This document shows positions 26,108 through 35,962 of a stretch of 64,000 nucleotides of DNA, piece after piece. The DNA lies in contig CP021424.1 of NCBI GenBank assembly GCA_002162095.1, positions 1,798,001 through 1,862,000 on the forward strand. The letters run 5' to 3'. The position numbers and the translations under genes are program-made. Within the stretch, counting starts at the first letter, position 1. Each line of letters starts with the position of its first letter. The notes under the pieces were generated by a model. The model saw only the letters and a program-made list of their open reading frames with translations. It ran no database searches and was not told the origin of the DNA. This DNA comes from Armatimonadetes bacterium Uphvl-Ar2. GTDB taxonomy: Bacteria; Armatimonadota; Fimbriimonadia; Fimbriimonadales; Fimbriimonadaceae.

Positions 26108-26250
26108 TTCTGAATCCTCCGATGCTCGCATTTGTACGGCACCGTTAATTGACTAAACATCGTTTCCTCCGCAATCGTTCCGTTTTTGGGACCATTCTGC
26201 GGGAAAGGGGACCCGCCGACACCCCGGTGGCAAAGCCATAGTAAGGGGAC

Positions 26251-27579
26251 ATGAGCCTTTGCCCCGTGCTGGACATCAACGACCCGGCGCTGCGCCGCTG
26301 GCAGCAACGACGGCCCCGGCCGATGCCGGAAGTGCAGGATCGCGTCCGGGAGATTTTGCAGGAGATTGAGCAAGGCGGAGAGACGGCCGTGCTGGCCCGA
26401 GTGCGGCAGCTCGATGCGCCCCAGCTTGAGAACCTGTGGGTGACCGAAGAGGAACTCGAAGCCGCCACGGTGGACGAGGCGCAACTGGCCGCGATCACCC
26501 AGATGATTGAGCGGGTGCGAGATTTTCACGAAGTCCAACTGGGAGTCCTCACCGAAGGCTGGGAAGAGCTGAACGGCACCTATGGCTGGCGCATGGACGC
26601 TTGCGAAGGGGCGGAGTTCACGGGCTTGGTCGGGCAACGCATGATGCCGGTGGGCCGCGCCGGGGTCTATGTGCCCGGGGGCAAGGCCGACTACCCCAGC
26701 AGCGTGGCGATGAACGCCATTCCGGCCCTGGTGGCAGGCGTACAGGACGTGATTTTGGCCTCGCCGCCCAAGCCAGACGGCACCCTGAATGCGGCCATGT
26801 TGGTGGCGGCTCGACTGCTTGGCCTGCAAAAGATATTGAAGGCGGGCGGGGCCGTGGCGATGGGCGCCCTGGCTTATGGCTGGGAAGGTTTTGAGCGCGT
26901 AGACCTCGTGGTGGGGCCGGGCAACGCCTATGTCAACGAAGCCAAGCGCCAACTTTGGGGGGCAGTGGGGGTGGACCAGTACGCCGCCGCGAGCGAAGTG
27001 TGCGTGTGGGCGCATGAGGATGCCCCCGCTGACCTAGCCGCCGCCGACTGGCTGACCCAAATTGAGCACGCGGCGGACAACGTGGGGGTGCTGATTGCGA
27101 CTTGCGCCGACCACGCCCAGGAGATCATCGAGGCCGCGGAAAATCAGCTGGCGTTTGCCGAGCGACGCGATTCCATGCGGGCGGCGCTCCGAGACTTTGG
27201 CGTGGTGGTGGTTTGCCCAGATCCGACACAAGCAGTGACCTTCATCAACGGATTTGCCCCCGAACACCTTTCGATTCTCGGTGACGAAGCCAGCCAGTGG
27301 ATTGGCGATATCCGCAACGCGGGCTGCATTGCGCTGGGGCTCAGCACCCCGCAGAGCGCGGGAGACTACGCGGCCGGACCGAGCCACACCTTGCCTACGA
27401 GCGGGGCGGCACGTTTTGGTGGCCCGCTGAATGTGCAGACGTTCCTAAAATTCCAATCGCTCATTCACCTCGCCGAAGAGGACTTGGAAGCTCTGGCCCC
27501 GGTGATTGAGACCATGGGCCAGTTAGAAGGCTTCCCGGCGCACGCCAACGGGGCATCCGTCCGGTCGCGTCGGGTGTAA
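26251..27579 (+). CDS. hisD: Histidinol dehydrogenase
   Basis: Catalyses the last two steps of histidine synthesis (histidinol to histidine, NAD-dependent, zinc enzyme), 442 aa. Recognisable motifs are GRAGVYVPGGKADYPSSVAM, VGPGNAYVNEAKRQL, the catalytic Glu/His pair in INGFAPEHLSIL and the zinc/substrate His in AGPSHTLPTSGAARF. No other his genes are nearby. It overlaps the next gene by one base (TAATG), so the two are probably coupled. Confidence 0.95.
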   Translation: MSLCPVLDINDPALRRWQQRRPRPMPEVQDRVREILQEIEQGGETAVLARVRQLDAPQLENLWVTEEELEAATVDEAQLAAITQMIERVRDFHEVQLGVLTEGWEELNGTYGWRMDACEGAEFTGLVGQRMMPVGRAGVYVPGGKADYPSSVAMNAIPALVAGVQDVILASPPKPDGTLNAAMLVAARLLGLQKILKAGGAVAMGALAYGWEGFERVDLVVGPGNAYVNEAKRQLWGAVGVDQYAAASEVCVWAHEDAPADLAAADWLTQIEHAADNVGVLIATCADHAQEIIEAAENQLAFAERRDSMRAALRDFGVVVVCPDPTQAVTFINGFAPEHLSILGDEASQWIGDIRNAGCIALGLSTPQSAGDYAAGPSHTLPTSGAARFGGPLNVQTFLKFQSLIHLAEEDLEALAPVIETMGQLEGFPAHANGASVRSRRV

Positions 27580-28451
27580 TGGAGCCCATGCGTCTGGGGT
27601 TTGTCGGGCTCGGGGTCATGGGGGCACCCATGGCGGGCCATTGGGTTCGCGCAGGCCACGACGTGACGGTGTGGAACCGGACGGCCGAGCGAGCCGCGCC
27701 CTTGCGGGAGCAAGGGGCCAAGGTGGCGGCGTACTTGGCCGAATTGGCCCGGAACTGCGACCTCATTGCGCTGTGCGTTTCGCGGTCAGAAGACGTGCAG
27801 GCCTGCCTGCGGGCCATGATCCCGCACGCCCGCCCCGGCACCCTATTTGTGGACCACAGCACCATTGCGCCGGCGGTGGCGCTAGAGCTTCATGAGGAGC
27901 TCACGGCGGCCGGGATGCGGTTTGTGGACGCGCCGATTACCGGTGGTTCCATGGGAGCGCAGGCCGGCACCCTCACCATTTTTATGGGCGGCGATGAAGC
28001 CGACACCGAGGCGGTGGCCCCTTATCTCGCGGCTTACGGCCGCACAGTGGCCCGCGTGGGCGGCCCGGGGCAAGGCCAAGTGATGAAAATGGCCAACCAG
28101 ATCGCGGTGGGCGGAGCGTTGCTGGGCATGGCCGAATGCCTCGCCTTTGCGGACCGGGCGGGACTGGATTTGACCCAAACCCATGCCTTGATTGGGGCGG
28201 GGGCGGGTGGATCGTGGGCGTTCCAAAACTACGGCCCGAAGGTGCTGAATCAGGACTGGAGCCCGGGCTTTGCCATCACCCATCAACGCAAGGATTTCGG
28301 ATACGTCAAGGAATACGCGTTCAAGATTGACGCGAACGTGCCGGGTACGGAGCTGGTGGATGATCTCTTGCGGCCTTTGGAGGAAGAGGGGCACGGGCAG
28401 TGGACCACGGCTGCCCTATATGAAGTTTTGCGGAAGGGGCATACCCCGTGA
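27579..28451 (+). CDS. NAD(P)-dependent beta-hydroxyacid dehydrogenase (HIBADH/GarR family)
   Basis: A 290-aa 3-hydroxyisobutyrate/tartronate-semialdehyde reductase family protein. It has a Rossmann loop (GFVGLGVMGAPMAGHWVRAG), the substrate-binding signature FVDAPITGGSMGAQAGTLTI and the catalytic Lys in GQVMKMANQI. The start could also be ATG 27588. It is followed directly by the ABC transporter genes with a four-base overlap (GTGA). The true substrate is unknown. Confidence 0.9.
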   Translation: MEPMRLGFVGLGVMGAPMAGHWVRAGHDVTVWNRTAERAAPLREQGAKVAAYLAELARNCDLIALCVSRSEDVQACLRAMIPHARPGTLFVDHSTIAPAVALELHEELTAAGMRFVDAPITGGSMGAQAGTLTIFMGGDEADTEAVAPYLAAYGRTVARVGGPGQGQVMKMANQIAVGGALLGMAECLAFADRAGLDLTQTHALIGAGAGGSWAFQNYGPKVLNQDWSPGFAITHQRKDFGYVKEYAFKIDANVPGTELVDDLLRPLEEEGHGQWTTAALYEVLRKGHTP

Positions 28452-29929
28452 GCCACATTGACCTGCGTCACATCACCAAGCGATTTGGGTCATTTACTGC
28501 CATTGAAAATGTAGATTTCCGCGCCGAGAAGGGCCGGATTCACGCGCTCGTCGGCGAGAACGGGGCGGGCAAGACCACGCTGATGCGGGTGCTCTTCGGG
28601 GCGCTCCAGCCGGACGAAGGGGAAGTGCACATTGGTAGCGAGGCGGTGCGCCTGCAAAGCTCGTCCGATGCCATCGCCCGGGGCATTGGGATGGTGAACC
28701 AGCACGATAGCGTGATCCCGGCGTTGCCCGCCTGGCGCAACCTGATTTTGGGGGCCGAAGATGGCCCGTGGCTGAACCAAGCCGCCGTGATTGAACGGGC
28801 TGAGGCCCTGGCCAAGCCCTTGGGGTTTGAATTCGATTGGACGGCCCCGGCCGCCACCATGAGCCCCGGTGCAACCCAGAAGCTCGAGATTCTCAAGCTG
28901 CTTTGGCGCAACGCCGAGACGATGATCCTGGACGAGCCCACGGCCATGCTTTCGCCCGCCGACGCCGAGGGCCTTTATGGCACGCTGCGCCAACTGGCGG
29001 AAGGGGGCAAGACAATTATCGTCGTCACGCACCGCTTGCCGGAAGTGCTGGAAGGCTGCGACGAAGTGACCGTATTGCGCGGGGGCAAATTGATTGAAAG
29101 CCGCCCGGTGGCGGGGCTGACCGCGCCGCAACTCGCCGAAGCGATTGTGGGGCGTAGTGTGGAAGCCCCCGAACTGACCCCGCCCAACCTCGGTGAAGAA
29201 AACCTGGTGGTGGAGAACCTGACTTTGGGGCACTCCTTGCGGGACGTCTCGTTCTCGCTTCGGGCGGGTGAACTCGTGGGCCTGGCCGGAGTGGACGGCA
29301 ACGGGCAGAGAGAACTCCTGCGCTCTATCATGGGCGTGTTGCGGCCTGATCGCGGCACCATCCGCTTGCAAGGGCTGAATGTGACCAAGGCGAGCACCCG
29401 GGCGCGGCTCGGCGCGGGCTTGCGGCTGATTGCCGAGGATCGCTACCAAGAGGCGATGATTGCCTCGTGGCCGCTGGTGGAGAACGCCGCTTTGGGCCAG
29501 CATCTGCGCCCGCCCTTTGCCCGCAATGGGCGGCGAGACTTGGCCGCCACAAGGGTGGCCGCCCAGGCGATGGCGGAGCGATTCCGCACCAAGTTTGTCA
29601 GTCTGGATCAACCGATTGGCGGCCTCAGCGGGGGCAACCAGCAACGATTTATCGCCGGACGAGCCCTGGCCGATGGCGGCGGGGTGGTGCTGGCTTTCCA
29701 ACCCGCGCGGGGCCTGGACCTGGCCGGCATTGACGATGTGTACGGGGCGCTCCGCGCCCACACTCGGGCCGGGGGATGCGCCTTGGTGGTCTCCTTTGAC
29801 CTCGATGAACTGCTCGCCCACTGCGATCGAATCATCACCATCAGCCACGGCGAACTCCGGGTGCCCGCCCCCGAGCAAGCCCGCGACCGCGAAGCCATTG
29901 GCCGCATGATGCTGGGAGAGGAAGCATGA
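28448..29929 (+). CDS. Nucleoside ABC transporter, duplicated ATP-binding protein
   Basis: A 493-aa fused ATPase of the simple-sugar/nucleoside (RbsA/YufO) type. The first nucleotide-binding domain has Walker A GENGAGKTTLMRV, a divergent signature (SPGATQKLEIL) and Walker B ETMILDEPTAMLSP. The second has a degenerate Walker A (GVDGNGQRELL) and a good signature (GGLSGGNQQRFI), the asymmetry usual for this family. It starts at GTG 28448 and overlaps the permease gene by four bases. Together with the next two genes and a BMP lipoprotein it would import nucleosides. Confidence 0.93.
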   Translation: MSHIDLRHITKRFGSFTAIENVDFRAEKGRIHALVGENGAGKTTLMRVLFGALQPDEGEVHIGSEAVRLQSSSDAIARGIGMVNQHDSVIPALPAWRNLILGAEDGPWLNQAAVIERAEALAKPLGFEFDWTAPAATMSPGATQKLEILKLLWRNAETMILDEPTAMLSPADAEGLYGTLRQLAEGGKTIIVVTHRLPEVLEGCDEVTVLRGGKLIESRPVAGLTAPQLAEAIVGRSVEAPELTPPNLGEENLVVENLTLGHSLRDVSFSLRAGELVGLAGVDGNGQRELLRSIMGVLRPDRGTIRLQGLNVTKASTRARLGAGLRLIAEDRYQEAMIASWPLVENAALGQHLRPPFARNGRRDLAATRVAAQAMAERFRTKFVSLDQPIGGLSGGNQQRFIAGRALADGGGVVLAFQPARGLDLAGIDDVYGALRAHTRAGGCALVVSFDLDELLAHCDRIITISHGELRVPAPEQARDREAIGRMMLGEEA

Positions 29930-30924
29930 GCGGCCGGGCGCGTGTGGCTTTGGTGCTGGTGGTGGTGGCCCTAGCGCTTGGCCCCCTTTTCCTTACACCC
30001 GTGCCGCCTTCGGAATGGGTGCCCGAACTCTGGGGGAGCAGCTTCGGCGAACCCCGGGGCTGGGCTCTCACTTTGCGTGAACTGACCCCCTTGCTGATTG
30101 GCGGGGTGGCGGTGTGGTTGGCCCTTCGCGCCGGGTTGTTCAACATCGGGGCCGAAGGCCAGATGCTGGTGGGCGCGTGTGCCACCGGGGCGGTGGCTTT
30201 GGCTCCCGCATTCCCGGGTCAGCTTGTCATCGCCATAGCCGCCGGAGTGCTGGCGGGTGCGCTGTGGGCGTTGCCGGCGGGGGCGCTGCGCACCTTCCGG
30301 GGTGGTCACGAAGTGATCAGCTGCATCATGCTCAACCAGTTGGCGTTCCTGCTTACGGGGTGGCTGGTAAAGGGGCCGATGAAGGACCCCAACGCGGGTG
30401 GGGCGACCACCAAGATGCTGGATGAGTCTCTGCGGTGGGCCCCCATCGCCAAATTTGGCCGAGCGGAACTGGACTGGGCGCTCCCCCTGGGGCTCGCGCT
30501 GATGGTCGGGCTCTGGTACTGGCGCAAGCACCGGGTGGGCGGCTACGAACTCGAAGCCGTCGGCACCAACGCCACCGCCGCGCGCTTTGCGGGCATCCCG
30601 GCCGAGATGGTGCAGTTCCGCGCCTTCGCCATGAGCGGCGGGCTGGCGGGCCTGGCCGGAGCCCTACTGGTGGTGGCGGACCAAAACCGTTTTTACGATG
30701 GAATGACCAGTGGCAAGGGGTTCGATAGCCTCGGCGTCGCCCTGCTGGCCGGAGCCAATCCCCTTGCGCTCGCCCCCAGTGCGCTTCTGTTCGCCGCCCT
30801 TAATGCCGCGACCACGGGCATGAACCAAATTGGCATCCCCAAGGGCCTGAGCGGCCTGATGCTGGGCGGCCTGATCCTCCTCTTCGCCTCCGCCTCGCAA
30901 CGCAAGGACAACGCCCATGAGTGA
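29926..30924 (+). CDS. Nucleoside ABC transporter permease (YufP-like)
   Basis: A 332-aa membrane permease of the BPD_transp_2 family, with about eight to nine membrane segments. It has the family stretch GLFNIGAEGQMLVGACATG and HEVISCIMLNQLAFLLTGWL. It overlaps the ATPase gene (ATGA) and the second permease by eight bases. Forms the heterodimeric channel with the next protein. Confidence 0.92.
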   Translation: MSGRARVALVLVVVALALGPLFLTPVPPSEWVPELWGSSFGEPRGWALTLRELTPLLIGGVAVWLALRAGLFNIGAEGQMLVGACATGAVALAPAFPGQLVIAIAAGVLAGALWALPAGALRTFRGGHEVISCIMLNQLAFLLTGWLVKGPMKDPNAGGATTKMLDESLRWAPIAKFGRAELDWALPLGLALMVGLWYWRKHRVGGYELEAVGTNATAARFAGIPAEMVQFRAFAMSGGLAGLAGALLVVADQNRFYDGMTSGKGFDSLGVALLAGANPLALAPSALLFAALNAATTGMNQIGIPKGLSGLMLGGLILLFASASQRKDNAHE

Positions 30925-31768
30925 ATTCGCCACTTTCTTCACCAATACGCTTTCGCTGGCGGTGCCCCTGGTTCTGGCCGGGTTTGGCGGGCTGCTGAGC
31001 GAGCGGAGCGGGGTGATGAACATCGCGCTGGAGGGCAAGCTCCTGGTGGGGGCGTGCGCCGCAGCAGTAGTAGGGGCGCTGACGGGCAACCCGTACCTCG
31101 GGATGGTGGCGGCCCTGGTGGCCAGCACCGTGTTGAGCCTGGCGCATGCCGAGCTCACACAGCGTTACCGCATGGACCACATCGTGGCGGGGATGGCACT
31201 GAACCTGATTGCCATTGGCGCAACAAATTACGTCAGCAAGCTCGAGCAATTCTCGCAGACCCTGAGCGGGGTGGTGCGCGTGCCGCAAGCCGTGTTGGCC
31301 TCAATCATCGTGGTGCTCATCGCCGTGGTGATGGCCGTGATCCTGCGGGGGCGCGGCGGACTGCACCTGTGGGCGGTGGGCGAGGACCCGGTGAAGGCGC
31401 GCCTGGTCGGCCTCAATCCGGTGGCCATTCGTTACCTCGCACTCCTGGGCACGGGCCTGTTCTGCGGCCTAGGTGGCACCTGGATCATGGCGAATGCCAG
31501 CGGCTTCACCGACGGCATGACGGCGGGGCGGGGCTTCATCGCGCTGGCCGCCTTGGTGTTGGTAGGGTGGCGCCCCTTGCCGCTCTTGGCGGCGTGCCTG
31601 GTGTTCGGTGCGGTGCAGAGCCTGCAACTCGTGTTCCAGGGCGTGCCGATCATGGGCACGGTGTGGCCGAGCGAAGTGTGGGCGGCCATGCCTTACGCGG
31701 TGACACTGCTGGCGCTGGCCGGATTCGCCGGGAGCACGAAGCCCCCGGCGGGTCTAGGCGTTCAGTAA
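30917..31768 (+). CDS. Nucleoside ABC transporter permease (YufQ-like)
   Basis: A 283-aa second permease of the same transporter. Family marks are SERSGVMNIALEGKLLVGAC and DHIVAGMALNLIAIGATNYV, and GMTAGRGFIALAALVLVGWRP. Last gene of the hisD - dehydrogenase - ABC cluster; the S41 protease gene converges four bases later. Confidence 0.92.
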   Translation: MSEFATFFTNTLSLAVPLVLAGFGGLLSERSGVMNIALEGKLLVGACAAAVVGALTGNPYLGMVAALVASTVLSLAHAELTQRYRMDHIVAGMALNLIAIGATNYVSKLEQFSQTLSGVVRVPQAVLASIIVVLIAVVMAVILRGRGGLHLWAVGEDPVKARLVGLNPVAIRYLALLGTGLFCGLGGTWIMANASGFTDGMTAGRGFIALAALVLVGWRPLPLLAACLVFGAVQSLQLVFQGVPIMGTVWPSEVWAAMPYAVTLLALAGFAGSTKPPAGLGVQ

Positions 31769-31772
31769 ACGC

Positions 31773-33017
31773 TTACGGCTGGGCGAAGATCTCGCGGGCC
31801 TTCTGCACGCAAAGGTCGGTTTCGCCGAATCGCACCACGGTTTCCACATCGTGATCCGGCTTGATGCCGTTCCCTTCGATACGCATACCCTTGGGCGTCA
31901 CGTAGTCGGTGAGCGGGAACTGCAGCAGGTAGCCGTGTTCCATCGGGCGCATGATGCTCGCCAGCACGGCCCCGGCGGAGGGCTTGCCCACCAGCACGGC
32001 TCCCGCTTGCTCTCGCAGAGAGGCCGCTAGCATTTCACTGGCGCTGCCCGTGCCCGGGTCAATCAAGACCACGATGCGGCCCTTGAACGGCTCGACATTG
32101 GTCGCGCGGGCCGGGCGGATCGGGTTGTTGCGCCACTTGGCGATGGCGGCGAGTTCTGGCTTCTCTTGGTCCGGGTGGGCGGTCTTGTAGCGCTCATAGT
32201 CACTGCGACCGATGAACGTGCCGAGGTTTTGCTCGCGCGTCATCAGGTAGCCCGAAAGCTGCTGCAGGTTGATGACGGCGCCGCCGCCGTTGCCGCGCAG
32301 GTCAATGATCAGGTTCTTGGCCTTGGCGGCGTCCATCATGATCGTGCGCACGTTCTGGCCGTTGAAGCCCACGTCGAAGGTGGGGATGGTGACCATCGCG
32401 GTTTCCTTGTCCAGCCAGTCAATCTTCTCCGGAATGACGGTGCTGAACGGTTCGCGCTTCATCGTGAATTCCTTCACTTCGCCGTCGCGTCGCACCTTCA
32501 CGGTCACTTCCGTGCCTTCTTCGCCTGCCAGGTCGGCGGTGCTACGCACGGGCTTGCCGTTGGCTTCAAAGATCAGGTCGCCGGGGAGGATGCCGGCCTT
32601 CTTGGCCGGACCTTCCGGGAACGGGAAGACCACGAGGATGCCATCCGCTTCGAGCTGAATGCGGATGCCAATGCCCACCATGCGGGCCGTGTTGCGGGCG
32701 TCGGCCGCGCGCGGGGAAAACAGCGCGATGTGGCTAAAGCCGAACTGCTGGAAGGAGCGGTTGATGACGCCCACAAAAGCTTCCGGCGTGCTGGCCTTTT
32801 CCAAGCTCTCCTTTTGGGCTTCCAGCATCGTATCCAGCTGACCGAAGTCGGTGGCCGGCACAAAGGCGAATCGGCGAAGGAGCTCGGACATCTGCTCGAT
32901 GACCTTGGCTTTTTCTTTAGCGAACTCTTCAGAAGAAGGGGCGGCCGGGCTCGTTTGGGCAAAGGCCGGGGCGACCAGAAGCGCCGCCAAGGCCAGTGAA
33001 GATAGGAACTTGCGCAT
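31773..33017 (-). CDS. Secreted S41 family peptidase with PDZ domain, catalytic Lys not evident
   Basis: C-terminal-processing-protease-like protein of 414 aa: signal peptide (MRKFLSSLALAALLVAPAFA), a helical N-terminal domain, a PDZ domain (IGIRIQLEADGILVVFPFPE to about residue 200) and a tail-specific protease domain. The nucleophile Ser is in DPGTGSASEMLAASLRE. Where bacterial CtpA has a Lys (TxGKG), this protein has KPSAGAVLAS, so it belongs to the branch lacking the Ser-Lys dyad, or is inactive. Substrate unknown. Confidence 0.87.
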   Translation of the reverse strand: MRKFLSSLALAALLVAPAFAQTSPAAPSSEEFAKEKAKVIEQMSELLRRFAFVPATDFGQLDTMLEAQKESLEKASTPEAFVGVINRSFQQFGFSHIALFSPRAADARNTARMVGIGIRIQLEADGILVVFPFPEGPAKKAGILPGDLIFEANGKPVRSTADLAGEEGTEVTVKVRRDGEVKEFTMKREPFSTVIPEKIDWLDKETAMVTIPTFDVGFNGQNVRTIMMDAAKAKNLIIDLRGNGGGAVINLQQLSGYLMTREQNLGTFIGRSDYERYKTAHPDQEKPELAAIAKWRNNPIRPARATNVEPFKGRIVVLIDPGTGSASEMLAASLREQAGAVLVGKPSAGAVLASIMRPMEHGYLLQFPLTDYVTPKGMRIEGNGIKPDHDVETVVRFGETDLCVQKAREIFAQP

Positions 33018-33083
33018 GATGCTTGACTCAGGTTATACGGGTAATGGCTCCCAAAGGATTCCGCAGCCTAGACCGTAAATTGC

Positions 33084-34475
33084 CTAGACCGTAATTGTAA
33101 GCCATCCGAGCCGCACAAACCACTGGGCGATCTCGAAATAGATAATCAAACCGGTCGCGTCCACAAAAGTGCTGATGAAAGGCGCGCTCATCACGGCGGG
33201 GTCAATGCCCAGCCGCTTGGCCGCCAGCGGGAGCAAGCTGCCCACCGAGGCCGACCAGATCACGATGGCCGGCAAGGCAATGCCAACCACGGCACTCATG
33301 CCGAAACCACTGGACCACCCAAAAAAGGCGCGGGCAAACCCGACGGCCCCCAAGGTGAGGCCAATGAGCGTGGCCACCACGAGTTCGCGGCGCAAAACGC
33401 GTACTGCATCGCGGGTGCCCACTTCGCCCAGCGCCAAGGCGCGGGTGATGGTGGTGGTGACTTGCGAGCCGACGTTTCCCCCCGCCCCGATCAGTAGCGG
33501 CACGAAGAAGATGAGCGGGTTGAGTTTGAGGTCCTCGCCGCCGTTTTGGCCGTAATGCCGGAGCACCATCCCGGTGACCGTCTCAGCGATGAACAGGGCC
33601 AGCAGCCACACGATGCGGCGGCGGAACAAGCTCCATACGTTGGAGCCCAGATACGAATCCCCATCGCCGCTCACACCCCCGAGGGCCAGCACGTCGCGGG
33701 TGTCTTCTTCGCGCAGAACCGTTTGGGCGTCGTCCCCGGTGAAGATCCCCACCATCCGGCCCCGGTCGTCCACCACCGGCAGGGCATAGAAACCATAGCG
33801 GCTCATGCGGCGGGCGGCGTCTTCGGCGGGTTCCTTGACATTGGCCGTGATGACGTCGGTGCGCATCACGTCTTCGGCGACCGCGTAGGGGTTGCTGCGC
33901 AGCAGGCGGCGGAGGCTAAACACGCCCACCAAAGCCCGCTGACGGTCCAGCACGAAGACGTCGTTGACCGACTCATACTTCTCGTCGCTGGCTTGCCGCA
34001 GGTCCAGCAAGAGCTGCGACATGGTGGACGTGGGTGGTGACCAGAAGAAGCGCTCGGTCATCAGGCGGCCGACGCTCCCTTCGGGATGTTCGAGAAGACG
34101 CCGGATTTCCTGGGCGTCCTCTTCCGGGATCATCGTGAGGAGCCGGTGGAACCGCTCGGGCTCGAGTTCTTCCCACAAGTCCACCGCGTCGTCCATCGGC
34201 AGAATGTCGAGGAAGTGGGCGATGACCGGGTCGGGCAATTGCGAAAGGAGCGCGCGGGCTTCCTCGGTAGGGAGTTCCACCAGCACTTGGCTTGCCCGGT
34301 CGCCATCGACGTAATTGAGCACGAGGATGCGCTCTTCGCGCTCCAGGCGGAGCAGGGCGTCGGCCAGGTCCTCGGGGCGGGCTTCCTGGATGATTTCCGG
34401 CAACACCTCGGTATCAGAAGGAGGCTCGGCGATCAGGCCGAGCAACGCTTCGGTAAGGGTTTTGTACTCGGCCAT
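33084..34475 (-). CDS. mgtE: Magnesium transporter MgtE
   Basis: Homodimeric Mg2+ channel, 463 aa. Order: an N-terminal superhelical domain (ADALLRLEREERILVLNYVD), two CBS domains (VNDVFVLDRQRALVGVFSLR; ARRMSRYGFYALPVVDDRGR) and five C-terminal membrane helices, with the signature GAGGNVGSQVTTTITRALALGE. The Mg-sensing cytoplasmic domains appear intact. A 13-base direct repeat (GCCTAGACCGTAA) duplicates its last codons just past the stop. Divergent from tilS. Confidence 0.95.
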   Translation of the reverse strand: MAEYKTLTEALLGLIAEPPSDTEVLPEIIQEARPEDLADALLRLEREERILVLNYVDGDRASQVLVELPTEEARALLSQLPDPVIAHFLDILPMDDAVDLWEELEPERFHRLLTMIPEEDAQEIRRLLEHPEGSVGRLMTERFFWSPPTSTMSQLLLDLRQASDEKYESVNDVFVLDRQRALVGVFSLRRLLRSNPYAVAEDVMRTDVITANVKEPAEDAARRMSRYGFYALPVVDDRGRMVGIFTGDDAQTVLREEDTRDVLALGGVSGDGDSYLGSNVWSLFRRRIVWLLALFIAETVTGMVLRHYGQNGGEDLKLNPLIFFVPLLIGAGGNVGSQVTTTITRALALGEVGTRDAVRVLRRELVVATLIGLTLGAVGFARAFFGWSSGFGMSAVVGIALPAIVIWSASVGSLLPLAAKRLGIDPAVMSAPFISTFVDATGLIIYFEIAQWFVRLGWLTITV

Positions 34476-34520
34476 CTCCAGGTCAGAGAGTACCTATGCG
34501 CGTGGGCTAATCTAGTCGGT

Positions 34521-35909
34521 ATGAACTCCAACGATGTGCGCGAAGTCGTCCGTCAGTCCTTGGCGGACCTGGGCGTGCCCGACGGGTCGCGCATCGTGGT
34601 GGGGTTGAGCGGGGGGATTGACTCCTGGACCCTTCTCTTGACCCTGCAAGAGCTAGGGCAAGACGTCATAGCGGCGCACCTCAACCACGGTCAAAGATCG
34701 GAGGCCGCGCAACAAGCGGAAATGCTCGGCACCGAATGTGACCGCCGGGGCATCCCCTTTGTGCCCGGGCAGGCCGATGTGCCGCGCCTCAGCCAAGACC
34801 AAGGGGTAGGGCTGGAAGAAGGCGGCCGCTGGGCACGCTATGAGTTCTTCGAGCGAGTCGCGATGGCCATGCAAGCCGACTTCATTGCCACCGGCCACAC
34901 CCGCGACGACCGACTGGAGACCGTGCTGTTCCACCTCACGCGCGGCACCGGCCCGGCGGGGTTGGTCGGGATTCCGAGGCGTCGGGGGCGCATCATCCGC
35001 CCACTGTTGGACATAGACCGCAACGACACCCGTGAGTTCGCCAAGGAAGCGGGCGTGCCGATCATCTTTGACCCCAGCAATGAGGACCTGCAGTTCGCGC
35101 GGGCACGCATGCGCCACCGCGTGGTGCCCGAACTACAGACCATCCACCCCGGCGTGCGCCGGAATGTGGCCCGGCTGGCCGACCTGATGGCCGAAGAGGA
35201 CGCTCTGCTCAATGGGCTCGCGGCGGCGGCGCTGGAGAGGGCGGAGATTCCGCTGAACGGGGACTTGCGCTTCTTGACCCTGGACTGTGAAGTCGCGTTT
35301 GATCGTAATGTGTTGCTCCGCGAGCCGCCGGCTCTGGTGCGGCGGGGCTTGATTCTGGCGGCCCAGACTCTGGGCGGGCAGTTCTCCGGCGAAGCTCTGG
35401 ACCAACTCGTCGAGGGCCTGCTGGAAGAAGAAAAGGGCAGCCTGACCGGGCGCGAAGGCGCGGTGGTCGCCACCTGGGAGGGCAACCGCCTCCACCTCGA
35501 AGATGGCCTGGTGGACGAGCCTTTTCGCTACCCGCTGGTCGCTCCCGGCGAGACGGAGAGCGAAGTGTTCGGTTGGACCATCACCGTCCAAACCGCCACC
35601 GGCGAGAACCCGGCCCGTCCCCCGCGCCACCTGGATGTGATGGTGGCGGCGCGCGCGGCCCAGGGCATGCACTTCCGCGCGATGGAAGCGGGCGACAAGA
35701 TGACACCGCTCGGGATGGACGGCCACCGTCTGCTGAGTGATATGCTGAGTGAAGCGGGCCTGACTCCCCGGGCGCGGCGGCGTATCCCCGTGATTTGCGA
35801 CCTCGCGGGTCCGATTTGGGTGCCGGGCGTCGCCCAGAGTGAGCGCACCCGCGTGGAAGGGGACGAACCCGCCTGGCGGCTCAATATGGCCCCGCTGGCC
35901 GGGGCGTAA
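34521..35909 (+). CDS. tilS: tRNA(Ile)-lysidine synthetase TilS
   Basis: Makes lysidine at position 34 of tRNA-Ile(CAU) so it reads AUA. About 462 aa. The PP-loop ATPase motif is VVGLSGGIDSWTLLLTL, with further landmarks HLNHGQRSEAAQQAE, ATGHTRDDRLETVLFHLTRG and RPLLDIDRNDTREFAKE. The C-terminal TilS domains end with PVICDLAGPIWVPG. ATG 34521 gives MNSNDVREVVRQ; the long upstream frame is antisense to mgtE. Confidence 0.93.
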   Translation: MNSNDVREVVRQSLADLGVPDGSRIVVGLSGGIDSWTLLLTLQELGQDVIAAHLNHGQRSEAAQQAEMLGTECDRRGIPFVPGQADVPRLSQDQGVGLEEGGRWARYEFFERVAMAMQADFIATGHTRDDRLETVLFHLTRGTGPAGLVGIPRRRGRIIRPLLDIDRNDTREFAKEAGVPIIFDPSNEDLQFARARMRHRVVPELQTIHPGVRRNVARLADLMAEEDALLNGLAAAALERAEIPLNGDLRFLTLDCEVAFDRNVLLREPPALVRRGLILAAQTLGGQFSGEALDQLVEGLLEEEKGSLTGREGAVVATWEGNRLHLEDGLVDEPFRYPLVAPGETESEVFGWTITVQTATGENPARPPRHLDVMVAARAAQGMHFRAMEAGDKMTPLGMDGHRLLSDMLSEAGLTPRARRRIPVICDLAGPIWVPGVAQSERTRVEGDEPAWRLNMAPLAGA

Positions 35910-35962
35910 TCGCCGCCTCGTATCGTTAGGTATGCGAAACCGGCATCCGTCACTTCACGTCT

